Numbered from the stretch's first letter, positions 5,942 to 14,157 are shown. The stretch: 35,569 nt of DNA from Mucilaginibacter sp. UBA5151 (GCA_002413785.1 DHXR01000045.1:49002-84570); one strand, 5' to 3'. Notes: a model not told the origin generated them from the letters alone. Made by a program: numbers and translations.

Positions 5942-8377
5942 GTGAAAAATTTATTTGTGGCGTTCATCGTACTGCTGCTGCCTTTTATGGCGGCGGCCCA
6001 ATTTTCCCTTTCGGGGAAAGTAACAGACCTGCAAACCGGCGAAGCACTGCCCGGCGCAACCATCAGCATTTTAGGTCAAACAGCAAAAGTCATTGCTGAT
6101 GTTAAAGGCAAGTACCAGATCAGCAACCTGCCGTCCGGTAATTACATGCTACAGGTATCGTACATCGGGTATCAAACCAGTACAAAAAAAATGGTATTAA
6201 ATGCCGATGCAGTTAGCGACATTGCCCTTATTGCCGGCACCATACTAACGGATGAGGTAACCGTGAGCGGGACAAGGGCCGATAAAAACTCGGCTACAAC
6301 CTTTACCAATTTAAGCAAAGCCGGCATCGCAAAAAATAACCTCGGCCAGGATCTGCCATTTTTGCTGGATCAAACACCGTCCCTGGTTACCCAATCTGAC
6401 GCCGGGGCAGGCGTGGGCTATACCTATATCCACATCAGGGGCTCGGACGGTACCCGTATCAATGTAACTATTAACGGAATCCCCTACAATGATTCGGAAG
6501 AACAGGCTACCTTTTTTGTAGATGTGCCGGATTTTGCCTCTTCCGTTGATAATATCCAGATCCAGCGCGGGGTGGGCACTTCCACCAATGGCGCGGGGGC
6601 TTTTGGTGCAAGTATCAATATACAGACCACTACCCGCCAGGATACGGCTTATGCCGAACTGAATAATTCGATGGGCTCTTATGGTACCATAAAAAACACG
6701 GTTAACCTGGGCAGCGGTTTGATTGATGGTAAATTTAGTTTTGACGGAAGACTATCAAGAATCCATTCCGATGGCTATATCGACCGCGCTTTTTCGGACC
6801 TGCAATCATATTTTTTTACGGGCGCTTTTTACGGTAAAAACACCCTGATCAGGTTTAACACTTTTGGAGGAACGGAGCATACCTACCAGGCCTGGAACGG
6901 CGAACCCGAAGACAGTTTAAGGGCAGGTAACCGTACCTATAACCCACTTGGCAGCGAAAACGCTACAGGCACGGCCCCGTTTTATAAAAACCAAACCGAT
7001 AACTATACCCAGGACCATTACCAGTTGCTTGTTGACCAAAAAATATCTGATAAACTATCTTTTAGCGGCGCGCTGCACTATACGCATGGCTTTGGTTATT
7101 ACGAAGAATACCGGCAGGGGGATTCCGTAATTCATTATGGCCTTAAACCAGCGGTTATTGGTGGCGTATCAATGGATACCACCAGCCTTACCAGGCGTTT
7201 ATGGCTCAATAATAAATTTTATGGCGCCACCTACAATTTTAAGTACCGGCCCCAAAAGGGTCTGAATTTTGACATGGGCGGCGCTTATAATGAATACAAG
7301 GGTGCGCACTATGATAATATTGAATGGACGGCACAAAGCGCCAACATTACGCCGGATTACCAGTATGCAAGGGATGACGCGGACAAAACTGACTTCAATA
7401 TTTTTGGAAAAGCAGATTACAAAATAGGGAAAGTCACCCTTTTTGCGGACATGCAATACCGGCATGTTTATTATTCGTTTTTCGGGTTTAATAATGCTTT
7501 GCAGAATGTACAGCAGCAGGTACGGCTTGATTTTTTTAACCCTAAAGCCGGGATAACCTACCAGTTTGACCCCAACAATAATATTTACGCATCTTTTGCG
7601 GTTGGTAACCATGAACCTAACCGGAATGACTATACACAATCAACCCCCAACAGCCGTCCAAAGCCTGAAAACCTTAAAGATTTTGAATTGGGCTACCGCA
7701 CCCAGCAAGGCTTGTTCGCCGGTGGTATAAATGCTTATTATATGCTTTATGATAATCAGCTGGTATTAACCGGCGCTTTAAATGATGTTGGCGACCAAAA
7801 CCGCAGCAATGTAAAAAACAGCTACCGCGAAGGGCTTGAATTTGACGGGTCACTGAGGATCAGCCGGCAATTAACCTGGTCGGCAACGGCATCGCTGAGC
7901 AGCAATAAGGTTGAGAATTTTCAGCAGTATTTGTTTAATTGGGATAACAGCACCACGGTTGAATATACTTACAAGAAAACAGACATCGCATTTTCACCGG
8001 ATTTTATCGGCTCAAGCACCATCAGTTTCAGGCCGGTTGCAGGCGGGGAAATCGCTCTGATCAGCAAATATGTAAGCAGGCAGTACCTGGATAATACATC
8101 CAACATCAATCCGCCGGGCTACCTGGCATCCGACCCAACTTCAAACCGTTATTTAAACGCTTATTTTTTAAATGCGCTGCGGTTTAGCTATAATTTTAAA
8201 ACTGAGTGGGCAAAAAATATCGGCTTAACTTTACTCATCAACAACATATTCAGCGAAAAATATGAATCAAACGGGGCGACATATCCTGATATTGAAAACG
8301 GGAAAGTGGTTAATTACAATTACTTTTTCCCGCAGGCGCCTGCGAACTTTTTATTAGGGCTGAATTTAAAATTCTGA
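5942..8377 (+). CDS. TonB-dependent outer-membrane receptor, probable thiamin (or thiamin phosphate) importer
   Basis: This outer-membrane beta-barrel is energised by TonB. It has a signal peptide (cleavage after about residue 19, AAAQ), a carboxypeptidase-regulatory-like domain at about 22-100 (SGKVTDLQTGEALPGATISI), a plug at about 112-230 (IHIRGSDGTRINVTINGIPYN, VDNIQIQRGVGTSTNGAGAF) and a barrel ending in LLGLNLKF with the terminal Phe used by the BAM complex. The start is GTG 5942; no better ATG lies nearby. At 811 residues it is the size of vitamin and siderophore receptors rather than the larger SusC proteins. Substrate prediction comes from the TPP riboswitch directly upstream, and from ThiE-like and TPK-like genes downstream. 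No SusD partner is present. Family is certain; thiamin specificity is inference. Confidence 0.88.
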   Translation: MKNLFVAFIVLLLPFMAAAQFSLSGKVTDLQTGEALPGATISILGQTAKVIADVKGKYQISNLPSGNYMLQVSYIGYQTSTKKMVLNADAVSDIALIAGTILTDEVTVSGTRADKNSATTFTNLSKAGIAKNNLGQDLPFLLDQTPSLVTQSDAGAGVGYTYIHIRGSDGTRINVTINGIPYNDSEEQATFFVDVPDFASSVDNIQIQRGVGTSTNGAGAFGASINIQTTTRQDTAYAELNNSMGSYGTIKNTVNLGSGLIDGKFSFDGRLSRIHSDGYIDRAFSDLQSYFFTGAFYGKNTLIRFNTFGGTEHTYQAWNGEPEDSLRAGNRTYNPLGSENATGTAPFYKNQTDNYTQDHYQLLVDQKISDKLSFSGALHYTHGFGYYEEYRQGDSVIHYGLKPAVIGGVSMDTTSLTRRLWLNNKFYGATYNFKYRPQKGLNFDMGGAYNEYKGAHYDNIEWTAQSANITPDYQYARDDADKTDFNIFGKADYKIGKVTLFADMQYRHVYYSFFGFNNALQNVQQQVRLDFFNPKAGITYQFDPNNNIYASFAVGNHEPNRNDYTQSTPNSRPKPENLKDFELGYRTQQGLFAGGINAYYMLYDNQLVLTGALNDVGDQNRSNVKNSYREGLEFDGSLRISRQLTWSATASLSSNKVENFQQYLFNWDNSTTVEYTYKKTDIAFSPDFIGSSTISFRPVAGGEIALISKYVSRQYLDNTSNINPPGYLASDPTSNRYLNAYFLNALRFSYNFKTEWAKNIGLTLLINNIFSEKYESNGATYPDIENGKVVNYNYFFPQAPANFLLGLNLKF

Positions 8378-8393
8378 TTTCACCGATTAACTG

Positions 8394-8469
8394 GGATTTC
8401 ACCGATTTGAAAATGATTACACTGATTAGAAAGATGATCGGTGCAATCATTTTCAAATTGGTGAAATCC
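8394..8469. repeat. 25-bp inverted repeat after the receptor gene
   Basis: GGATTTCACCGATTTGAAAA onward (8394-8418) is matched by its reverse complement at 8445-8469 with one mismatch in 25. TTTCACCGATT also occurs once more just upstream at 8378-8388. The hairpin lies in the 163-base gap before the phosphatase gene. It could stop or protect transcripts, and it suggests that the phosphatase may not be in the same transcript as the receptor. Confidence 0.7.
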
Positions 8470-8540
8470 ATTAATGTTAACATTAATATCACATTGTATT
8501 TTATTTGCTTTGCTGATATTTGCTGTTTAAAAATTAAAAA

Positions 8541-10244
8541 ATGAAGATTAAACATTTACTCTTTATATTATTCGCTTTTGCTGCAGTTTCTGTATCGGCG
8601 CAAACAAAAAAGAAGAAGACTTTAACCCACACTGCAACTACTACTGCAACTGCTGCTTCTACCGAGCTCCCGCGCCCAAAACTGGTAGTGGGCCTTGTGG
8701 TAGACCAGATGCGCTGGGATTATCTTTACCGCTATTATGACCGTTACCAAAGCAATGGGTTTAAACGTTTGCTAAACGAAGGTTTTAGCTGCGAAAACAC
8801 GCAGGTTGATTATATACCAACGGTTACCGCTGCGGGCCACACCTGTATATACACTGGTTCGGTGCCTGCCGTGCATGGCATAGCGGGCAATGATTTTATT
8901 ATACAGGCCACAGGCCGGTCGATATACTGTACCGAAGATACCTCGGTGCAAACCGTTGGAAGCTCATCAAAGGCAGGCCGGATGTCGCCCCGTAACTTAC
9001 TTACAACTACCGTTACCGACGAACTGAAGTTAGCCACCAATTTTCGCTCCAAAGTAATTGGCATAGCGTTAAAAGACCGTGGAGGTATTTTACCTGCCGG
9101 TCATACAGCTGATGCTGCTTATTGGTTTGACGATAAAACGGGCAACTGGATTACCAGTACCTATTATATGAAGGACCTGCCCCAATGGGTAAAAGATTTT
9201 AACGACCAGAAATTAGCAGAAAACTATTTAAAACTGGACTGGAATACCTTATACCCTATTGATACTTACCTGCAAAGCACACCTGATAACAGCAAGTATG
9301 AAGGAAAATTTAAAGGCACAGACGCCCCAACTTTGCCTGTAAAAACTTCGGTGCTTTATAAAGGAAATTTGGGCCTCATCCGCTCAACGCCTTACGGAAA
9401 TACAATTACGCTCGACCTTGCGGTTGCTGCCATTAATGCCGAACAATTGGGCCAGCACCCGGTAACCGACTTTTTAGCCATCAGCTTATCGTCGCCGGAT
9501 TATATTGGCCACCAGTTTGGTATCAATGCAGTTGAAATTGAAGATACTTATTTGCGTTTAGACCGCGAAATGGCAAACTTTTTAACCTATCTGGATGCTA
9601 AAGTTGGCAAAGGAAATTATACTGTATTTTTAACCGCAGATCACGGGGCGGCTCATAATACGGCTTTCTTAAATGATCATAATATCCCGGCCGGTGTTTG
9701 GGACGACGGCCTTACGCAAAAGGACATGAATAAATTTTTATTTGATAAATATAAAGTTGATTCATTAGTGTTAAGCCTGAACAATTACCAGATTAATTTA
9801 AACTATCGCATTGTTAATTACATGCACCTTGATGAGGATGTCCTGAAAAAAGATTGCATAAGCTTCCTTGAAAAACAGCCTGCAATTGCCTTTGCCGTGG
9901 ATATGAAAAAAGCCCAAACAGCCAATATCCCCGAGGACTTACGCACCCGTATTGTGAACGGATATAATGCAGAACACAGCGGCGAAATACAGATCATATT
10001 AAAACCGGGATGGTTTACCGGGCATGGTTCATCCGATGGCGGCCCGACCGGAACAACCCACGGAACATGGAACCCTTATGATAGTCATATCCCGCTGGTA
10101 TTTATGGGATGGGGCATACAACATGGCAGCCTCACCCGCGAAACACACATGACAGATATTGCCGCGACCGTTGCAGCATTATTACATATACAGGCGCCTA
10201 ACGGATGTATAGGGCAACCTATTAGTGAGGTGTTGAAGAAGTAG
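8541..10244 (+). CDS. pafA: PafA-type alkaline phosphatase (secreted phosphomonoesterase)
   Basis: This is an alkaline-phosphatase-superfamily enzyme with a signal peptide ending SVSAQ at about residue 21, so it is periplasmic or secreted. Zinc-site and catalytic motifs are in order: VVDQMRWD (Asp55), PTVTAAGHT with the nucleophilic Thr96, HGIAGND with Asn117, LKDRGGILPAGHTAD with Lys178 and Arg180, SSPDYIGHQFG, TADHGAAH and GHGSSDGGPTGTTHGT. The Thr nucleophile, Asn and Lys-x-Arg set has the same spacing as in characterised PafA phosphate-monoester hydrolases. At 567 residues it is of usual length, with a Thr/Ala-rich linker at 22-42. Its place between a TPP-controlled receptor and thiamin-related genes raises the possibility that it strips phosphate from thiamin phosphates before uptake. 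A general phosphate-scavenging role is at least as likely. Confidence 0.88.
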   Translation: MKIKHLLFILFAFAAVSVSAQTKKKKTLTHTATTTATAASTELPRPKLVVGLVVDQMRWDYLYRYYDRYQSNGFKRLLNEGFSCENTQVDYIPTVTAAGHTCIYTGSVPAVHGIAGNDFIIQATGRSIYCTEDTSVQTVGSSSKAGRMSPRNLLTTTVTDELKLATNFRSKVIGIALKDRGGILPAGHTADAAYWFDDKTGNWITSTYYMKDLPQWVKDFNDQKLAENYLKLDWNTLYPIDTYLQSTPDNSKYEGKFKGTDAPTLPVKTSVLYKGNLGLIRSTPYGNTITLDLAVAAINAEQLGQHPVTDFLAISLSSPDYIGHQFGINAVEIEDTYLRLDREMANFLTYLDAKVGKGNYTVFLTADHGAAHNTAFLNDHNIPAGVWDDGLTQKDMNKFLFDKYKVDSLVLSLNNYQINLNYRIVNYMHLDEDVLKKDCISFLEKQPAIAFAVDMKKAQTANIPEDLRTRIVNGYNAEHSGEIQIILKPGWFTGHGSSDGGPTGTTHGTWNPYDSHIPLVFMGWGIQHGSLTRETHMTDIAATVAALLHIQAPNGCIGQPISEVLKK

Positions 10245-10259
10245 AGTAGTCCGAAATTG

Positions 10260-10409
10260 TCTGAACCATGATTCGTGGGATTTTAGGATTACCCTTATTA
10301 ATTTTAATAATAATAAACAAAAATCATGAAATCCCTTAATCAGGAAAACGACGCAGCCTTCTTGAGTACCGTTGAAAAACAAATTACTAACGAAAAATCA
10401 TGGTTCAGA
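10260..10409. repeat. Inverted-repeat element with a central foreign segment (left of thiE-like gene)
   Basis: TCTGAACCATGATT at 10260-10273 is repeated in exact inverse at 10396-10409. Inside, GGGATTT (10277-10283) pairs with AAATCCC near 10330. About 50 bases without symmetry (from roughly 10341 to 10391) separate the inner from the outer right arm. The right arm ends seven bases before the start codon of the next gene. The end sequence TGTCTGAACCATGATT is clearly related to that of the element at 11047. Confidence 0.75.
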
Positions 10410-10416
10410 AAAAAAA

Positions 10417-11043
10417 ATGAAAAAATATATCTCTAAATTCCACTACCTCACCCAGGACCTGCCACACCGCAGCCATCTGGAGCAGGTTAACATAGCCTGT
10501 CAGGCGGGCGCCAACTGGATACAGTATCGTTGCCTGACAAAAACCGATGACGAACTCATTGATGAGATCAATGATATAGCGGTTGTTTGTGACGCCTGGG
10601 GCGTAACACTGATTATTACCAATCACTATCATTTGCTCGGCAAGGTTGACGCTCAGGGTGTGCATATTGAAGATTTTGACGCTGACTTTGAGGCTATCCG
10701 GGTTAGTATCGGCGATGACAAAACGCTGGGCGCTTCGGCCACAAATATTGCCATGTTGTTGGCGGTACAAAATACCGGCGTTGTTGATTATTGCGGATTC
10801 GGCCCCTTCGCCCATACCGATACCAAACCAAATAATTCCCCGCTGCTCGGTTTTGAAGGTTACCGCGAATTGCAAAAACATCCTGAAATTGACATACCCG
10901 TTATAGCCATAGGCGGCATACAACTAAGCGATACTGACAACCTGATAGCAACCGGGGTTTATGGCATAGCTGTATCCGCAGCGGTTAATCTGGCTGCCGA
11001 CCCGGCAAGGGCTTTTAAGGAATTTTATCAGAAGATATATTGA
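10417..11043 (+). CDS. Thiamin-phosphate-synthase-like protein (divergent ThiE/TenI family)
   Basis: This is a TIM-barrel protein of the ThiE/TenI family. ThiE condenses HMP pyrophosphate with thiazole phosphate to thiamin phosphate. Family landmarks are WIQYRCL (about 34-40), QGVHIEDFD (about 84-92), LGASATN (about 107-113), the diphosphate-binding GFGPFAHTDTK (about 132-142) and VIAIGGI. Compared with B. subtilis ThiE, the Lys after QxR is Leu, and the Asn-Asp pair that binds HMP and Mg2+ appears as Thr-Asn (LIITNHYH); the second Mg ligand Asp and the TxTK clamp are kept. Activity may therefore be altered. The start is ATG 10417; a 15-residue upstream extension would run into the repeat. 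It sits between two related palindromic elements and precedes a TPK-like gene. Family is sure; the reaction is not. Confidence 0.8.
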   Translation: MKKYISKFHYLTQDLPHRSHLEQVNIACQAGANWIQYRCLTKTDDELIDEINDIAVVCDAWGVTLIITNHYHLLGKVDAQGVHIEDFDADFEAIRVSIGDDKTLGASATNIAMLLAVQNTGVVDYCGFGPFAHTDTKPNNSPLLGFEGYRELQKHPEIDIPVIAIGGIQLSDTDNLIATGVYGIAVSAAVNLAADPARAFKEFYQKIY

Positions 11044-11046
11044 TAC

Positions 11047-11178
11047 TGTCTGAATCAGAATTTACAGAATTTTAGAATTTTCAAAATGATGGTTTTAAAC
11101 TTACCTTCGGGAAAAAGATTAAAACACGCTCTGTAATATTCTGTTAATTCTAAAATTCTGTAAATTCTGATTCAGACA
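11047..11178. repeat. 132-bp element with perfect 33-bp terminal inverted repeats (right of thiE-like gene)
   Basis: The 33 bases from 11047 (beginning TGTCTGAATCAGAATT) are the exact reverse complement of 11146-11178. The 66-base interior has no coding sign. The ends share TGTCTGAAYCA with the element at 10260, so both are members of one repeat family. The element starts four bases after the stop of the thiE-like gene and ends 11 bases before the next start. Confidence 0.85.
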
Positions 11179-11189
11179 AAATAAAAACC

Positions 11190-11759
11190 ATGTCATCACA
11201 CCACGTTGTACGCGAAAAACAGGAACCCGCATTGCTTGTGCTGGGGCTTGATAATTTCGCTGATGAGTTGCTGGGGCAATTGCTTGAATGGAGCCCGACT
11301 GTGATAGCAACACCGCAAACTGCCGAAAAACTGATTGTTAAGGGGATTAAGATAGACTGGATAATTACTAACGGAACGGATGATGTTTTACAATCTGACG
11401 TAAAACTGATGCCGTGCGGGAATGATAACTTAACTGCGGCTGCTTTAAAATACCTTACACGCTATGAATATTCCGCTGTTAATATTATCACCGATAAATT
11501 GAAGCTGAAAGATTACGAACACTTTGCAGATAAGATCAACCTGGTTATCTTCAATGATCATAAAAAAATATTTGCTATTAACCCCGGTTTCAGCAAATGG
11601 AAACCTGCCGGGGAGACGATTGAGTTATTAAGCCCGGCTGGCAAGCTTGAATTTACCGGTCTTGAAAAAATTAAAGACGATCAATATAAAACCACAGCCG
11701 ATGGCTTTTTCAGCCTGCGCTTTGACGGGCCGTTTTTATTTATTGCTGAGGATTTATAA
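11190..11759 (+). CDS. Thiamin-pyrophosphokinase-like protein (divergent)
   Basis: The overall pattern follows thiamin pyrophosphokinase, which makes TPP from thiamin and ATP. An N-terminal Rossmann-like segment (ALLVLGL...PTVIATPQTAEKLIVKGIKIDWII) is followed by a helical ALKYL region. The C-terminal beta domain, GETIELLSPAG to GPFLFIAEDL, matches the thiamin-binding half. The length of 189 residues is slightly shorter than usual. Catalytic acidic motifs look degraded: the GDxDS position reads TNGTDD and the DxTD position reads NDNLTA. It may be a highly diverged or inactive family member. Context with a ThiE-like gene and a TPP-regulated receptor supports the thiamin link. The start is ATG 11190, just after a long inverted repeat. 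The assignment is by pattern alone and moderate. Confidence 0.6.
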   Translation: MSSHHVVREKQEPALLVLGLDNFADELLGQLLEWSPTVIATPQTAEKLIVKGIKIDWIITNGTDDVLQSDVKLMPCGNDNLTAAALKYLTRYEYSAVNIITDKLKLKDYEHFADKINLVIFNDHKKIFAINPGFSKWKPAGETIELLSPAGKLEFTGLEKIKDDQYKTTADGFFSLRFDGPFLFIAEDL

Positions 11760-11955
11760 GCCTCGCCCGGGGACTACAAAATTGCGACAGACGGTTTGTA
11801 ACAAACATCAGGTTTATTATAAAACGCCCTTATTTGTTTTTATATTTATAAATAATTTATTTCACATTAAACCGTTTAACACAACATTAGTCTGAAATTT
11901 ATATTTAAGTCATAACAGGCTAAAAAACAAACGATTATTCCAACAATCAAAAATC

Positions 11956-13020
11956 ATGAAAATGACCTATAAAAATTTACTCAGCACCGCTTCCGGCATA
12001 ATTATATGCTTGTTTTTTGCATTCCCGGCCGGCGCACAGCGCACCAATAGCGGCGGCGGCGGTGGTGGTGGCGGTAGCAGATCCACGGGCGGCGGCGGCG
12101 GTAGCAGCACATCAAGCGCCAGGCCTTCGGGCGGAGGAGGCGGCAGCACATCAAGTGCCAGGCCATCCGGCGGCGGCGGTGGTGGCTACAGACCATCCGG
12201 GAATGTCGGTGTTTCAAGGCCCCCTTCGGGCAATGTCCAGCGCGGCACAAATGCGCCGCAAAGAAATTCAGGCTTCGTAAACCGCCAGGGTGTTGTTGTT
12301 AATGGCAACAATGGATACGCACCAAGGCAGGGTATTGGGGCAACAGGAAACAATAATGGCTACCAACCACGCACAGGTAATACCTCTGTAAGAGGCTACA
12401 ATGGCGTAACCGCGTACCGCACAGCGCCCGAAATAGGCTACGGCAGGGGAAGTTACTGGGGCAATCATGGTTATTATTACAATAATCGTGGATATTACAG
12501 CACCTATTATCAACCAAGATTAGGGTATAGTTGTCGCATTTTGCCTTATGGTTATTATCCATTTTATTGGGGGGATTTTGAGTATTTTTATTCTGACGGG
12601 CTATATTACCAGTATAATAATGAAGAATATACCGTTGTTGAACCTCCGATTGGGGCACAGTTGACAATACTACCCGAAAATGCAAAGTCGATAGTGATCA
12701 ATGGCGTGCAGTATTATGAACTGAATGGGGTTTATTATATGCCGGTAACAAAGGACGATGGCACTATCGTTTATGAGGTTGTTGGCAAGGATGGTGAATT
12801 AAATACCACCGATGCAACAGTTCAGGACCAGCAGCCACAGGGTCCGCAGATGGGCGATATTGTTACCCAATTACCTCCCGATTGCCGGAAGATAAGGGTT
12901 AGCGGCCAAAAATTATGGGTATCGCCTGATGGTGTTTATTACCAGGAACAGGTTGACGCCAGCGGTAATAAAATATATAAAATTGTTGGATTGCCAAGCG
13001 ATGAACCAAACCAGAACTAA
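11956..13020 (+). CDS. Secreted Gly/Ser-rich DUF6515-type protein
   Basis: Exported protein of unknown function. The signal peptide ends at AGAQ, about residue 28. Residues 30-85 are a low-complexity Gly run with repeated SSARPSGGGGG units, encoded by GGC/GGT tracts. Residues 85-165 are Asn/Gly/Arg-rich. From about 165 a Tyr-rich DUF6515-like domain follows (LPYGYYPFYWGDFEYFYSDG, then VVEPPIGAQLTILPENAKSI), with two similar halves around VNGVQYYELNGVYYMPV and VSPDGVYYQEQV. Such proteins are common in Bacteroidota envelopes. The ATG at 11956 gives a good signal peptide. The gene stands alone between a 196-base AT-rich spacer and a strong terminator. The Gly-codon tract is prone to slippage, so its length may vary between strains. 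Confidence 0.75.
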   Translation: MKMTYKNLLSTASGIIICLFFAFPAGAQRTNSGGGGGGGGSRSTGGGGGSSTSSARPSGGGGGSTSSARPSGGGGGGYRPSGNVGVSRPPSGNVQRGTNAPQRNSGFVNRQGVVVNGNNGYAPRQGIGATGNNNGYQPRTGNTSVRGYNGVTAYRTAPEIGYGRGSYWGNHGYYYNNRGYYSTYYQPRLGYSCRILPYGYYPFYWGDFEYFYSDGLYYQYNNEEYTVVEPPIGAQLTILPENAKSIVINGVQYYELNGVYYMPVTKDDGTIVYEVVGKDGELNTTDATVQDQQPQGPQMGDIVTQLPPDCRKIRVSGQKLWVSPDGVYYQEQVDASGNKIYKIVGLPSDEPNQN

Positions 13021-13045
13021 GCCTGCCTTAGGCTGGCTGATAAAG

Positions 13046-13078
13046 AAAGCGACCCGTATTTTCGGGCCGCTTTTTTTA
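13046..13078 (+). terminator. Intrinsic terminator after the DUF6515 gene
   Basis: AAAGCGACCCG (13046-13056) pairs with CGGGCCGCTTT (13063-13073) with one mismatch and is followed by a T run. A small AGCC/GGCT hairpin lies just upstream. Confidence 0.85.
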
Positions 13079-13161
13079 TCAGCCGACGAATTCGCAAAAA
13101 CAAACAGTTAAATGATATAATAATATTATTTAAAGCAGACAATACCAAATGCACAATCCTG

Positions 13162-13590
13162 TTAATCCTTTTTTAGAAAATTTCCGTTTTCATCAAAAAT
13201 CAGGTCTCCGCCTTTTATTTCTGCTTCGTACATGGTTTTACCGGCGGCATCGGTTACCCGGCCTGCTTCCCTGATTTTAGCACCTTTATAGTGTGCCTTT
13301 ACGTAAGGGGCTACAGCTTTTGGAAGATCCCTAATTGAAATGGCTTTAACTATCTCAACAAAAGTACCCGATGGCGTAAACTGAACCGAATTATCCTCGC
13401 CTGATTTGCCGCCCCAGTTTGCTTCGTAATTGCCTTTTTCTTTTTCCCAGCTAACTTTGGTGGCTTCGGGGTATTTTTTTTCACAAGCCGATTTAACCAC
13501 AGCCGGAACATCTTTGGTTTTAATGTCCTGGGCCTTTACGCTGACTGCTGCTGTTGCAATTGCAATAGCAAATAATAATTTCTTTTTCAT
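13162..13590 (-). CDS. Periplasmic PepSY-like domain protein
   Basis: This small exported protein has a signal peptide MKKKLLFAIAIATAAVSVKA with cleavage after about residue 20. The mature part contains two PepSY-like halves: VPAVVKSACEKKYPEATKVSWEKEK followed by YEANW and VQFTPSGTFVE, then LPKAVAPYVKAHYKGAKIREAGRV followed by MYEAEI and LIFDENGNFLKK. This pattern matches the putative beta-lactamase-inhibitor-like PepSY-like family common in Bacteroidota; real function is unknown. The length of 142 residues is normal. It is transcribed toward the DUF6515 gene and ends about 80 bases from that gene's terminator. On its own strand a TATCTTGG box near 13602-13609 is a weak promoter candidate. 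Confidence 0.8.
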   Translation of the reverse strand: MKKKLLFAIAIATAAVSVKAQDIKTKDVPAVVKSACEKKYPEATKVSWEKEKGNYEANWGGKSGEDNSVQFTPSGTFVEIVKAISIRDLPKAVAPYVKAHYKGAKIREAGRVTDAAGKTMYEAEIKGGDLIFDENGNFLKKD

Positions 13591-13769
13591 AATTTTTTGT
13601 TTTTACCAAGATAAGGCACCATTCTGTAGAAAGCCTGATAAGATTTTGTAGAAATATTGGATAAAGTTTTTATAACAATCCATTTAATGAATTATTTTAA
13701 TGCACGCTAAAAGCTAAAAAAACCTAAAGCCGGTTATTTATCAGTACCTTTATAAAAATCTCCGCGATC

Positions 13770-14051
13770 ATGATCTTGTTCTCAAGAAGAAATCTATTTT
13801 ACACCGATTATAAATGGACCAATTACCTGCAGCATGACCCCCATGTTAACGGCAGGCCGGACGATACCCTTTTTAATAAAGAAGAAGGCAATGAAGTAGT
13901 TTATTTAATAAACAAGCTGATGGCCCTTTGGGATTACCGGTTTTCAAATACCGGCAATAAAATGGAAAAACTGATCCACGATAAAATGCCCCCTGAAATA
14001 ACCAAACAGGAAGAAGTCCAGGATTGGCTGAAGGCGAATCTGAAGTTTTAG
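13770..14051 (+). CDS. Conserved-looking hypothetical protein, 93 residues
   Basis: I do not recognise a domain. The protein is soluble, acidic to neutral, with several aromatic residues in the N-terminal part (FYTDYKWTNYLQHDPHVNG) and a predicted helical C-terminal half (NKMEKLIHDKMPPEITKQEEVQDWL). It has no signal peptide or membrane segment. The frame fills the gap neatly: ATG 13770 follows an AT-rich upstream region, and codon use resembles the neighbours. The next gene lies 180 bases on, after an inverted-repeat spacer, so it is probably monocistronic. Confidence 0.6.
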   Translation: MILFSRRNLFYTDYKWTNYLQHDPHVNGRPDDTLFNKEEGNEVVYLINKLMALWDYRFSNTGNKMEKLIHDKMPPEITKQEEVQDWLKANLKF

Positions 14052-14067
14052 TTTGGGTTGAGGTTTT

Positions 14068-14157
14068 GTTATAAGGGTTTTAGAGGTTGTAAAGGTTTAA
14101 AAAAAAATATTCTTTAAATCTTTTCAACTCATTACAACCATTACAACTTATTATAAC
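14068..14157. repeat. Imperfect inverted repeat before the DUF2157 pair
   Basis: GTTATAAGGGTTTTAGAGGT onward (14068-14093) is mirrored imperfectly by CATTACAACTTATTATAAC (14139-14157), with GGTTGTAA against TTACAACC inside. It follows a gene stop directly and could act as a terminator. It is the same style of degenerate word repeat as at 3925 and 16389. Confidence 0.45.

Noticed and set aside
11967..12280. Pro-, Ala- and Arg-rich frames opposite or beside the DUF6515 gene
   Set aside because: They are other-frame readings of the Gly-codon tract.
13770..14051. Treating the 93-residue hypothetical as an antitoxin or regulator
   Set aside because: No partner gene, no DNA-binding pattern and no overlap with a neighbour; left as hypothetical.
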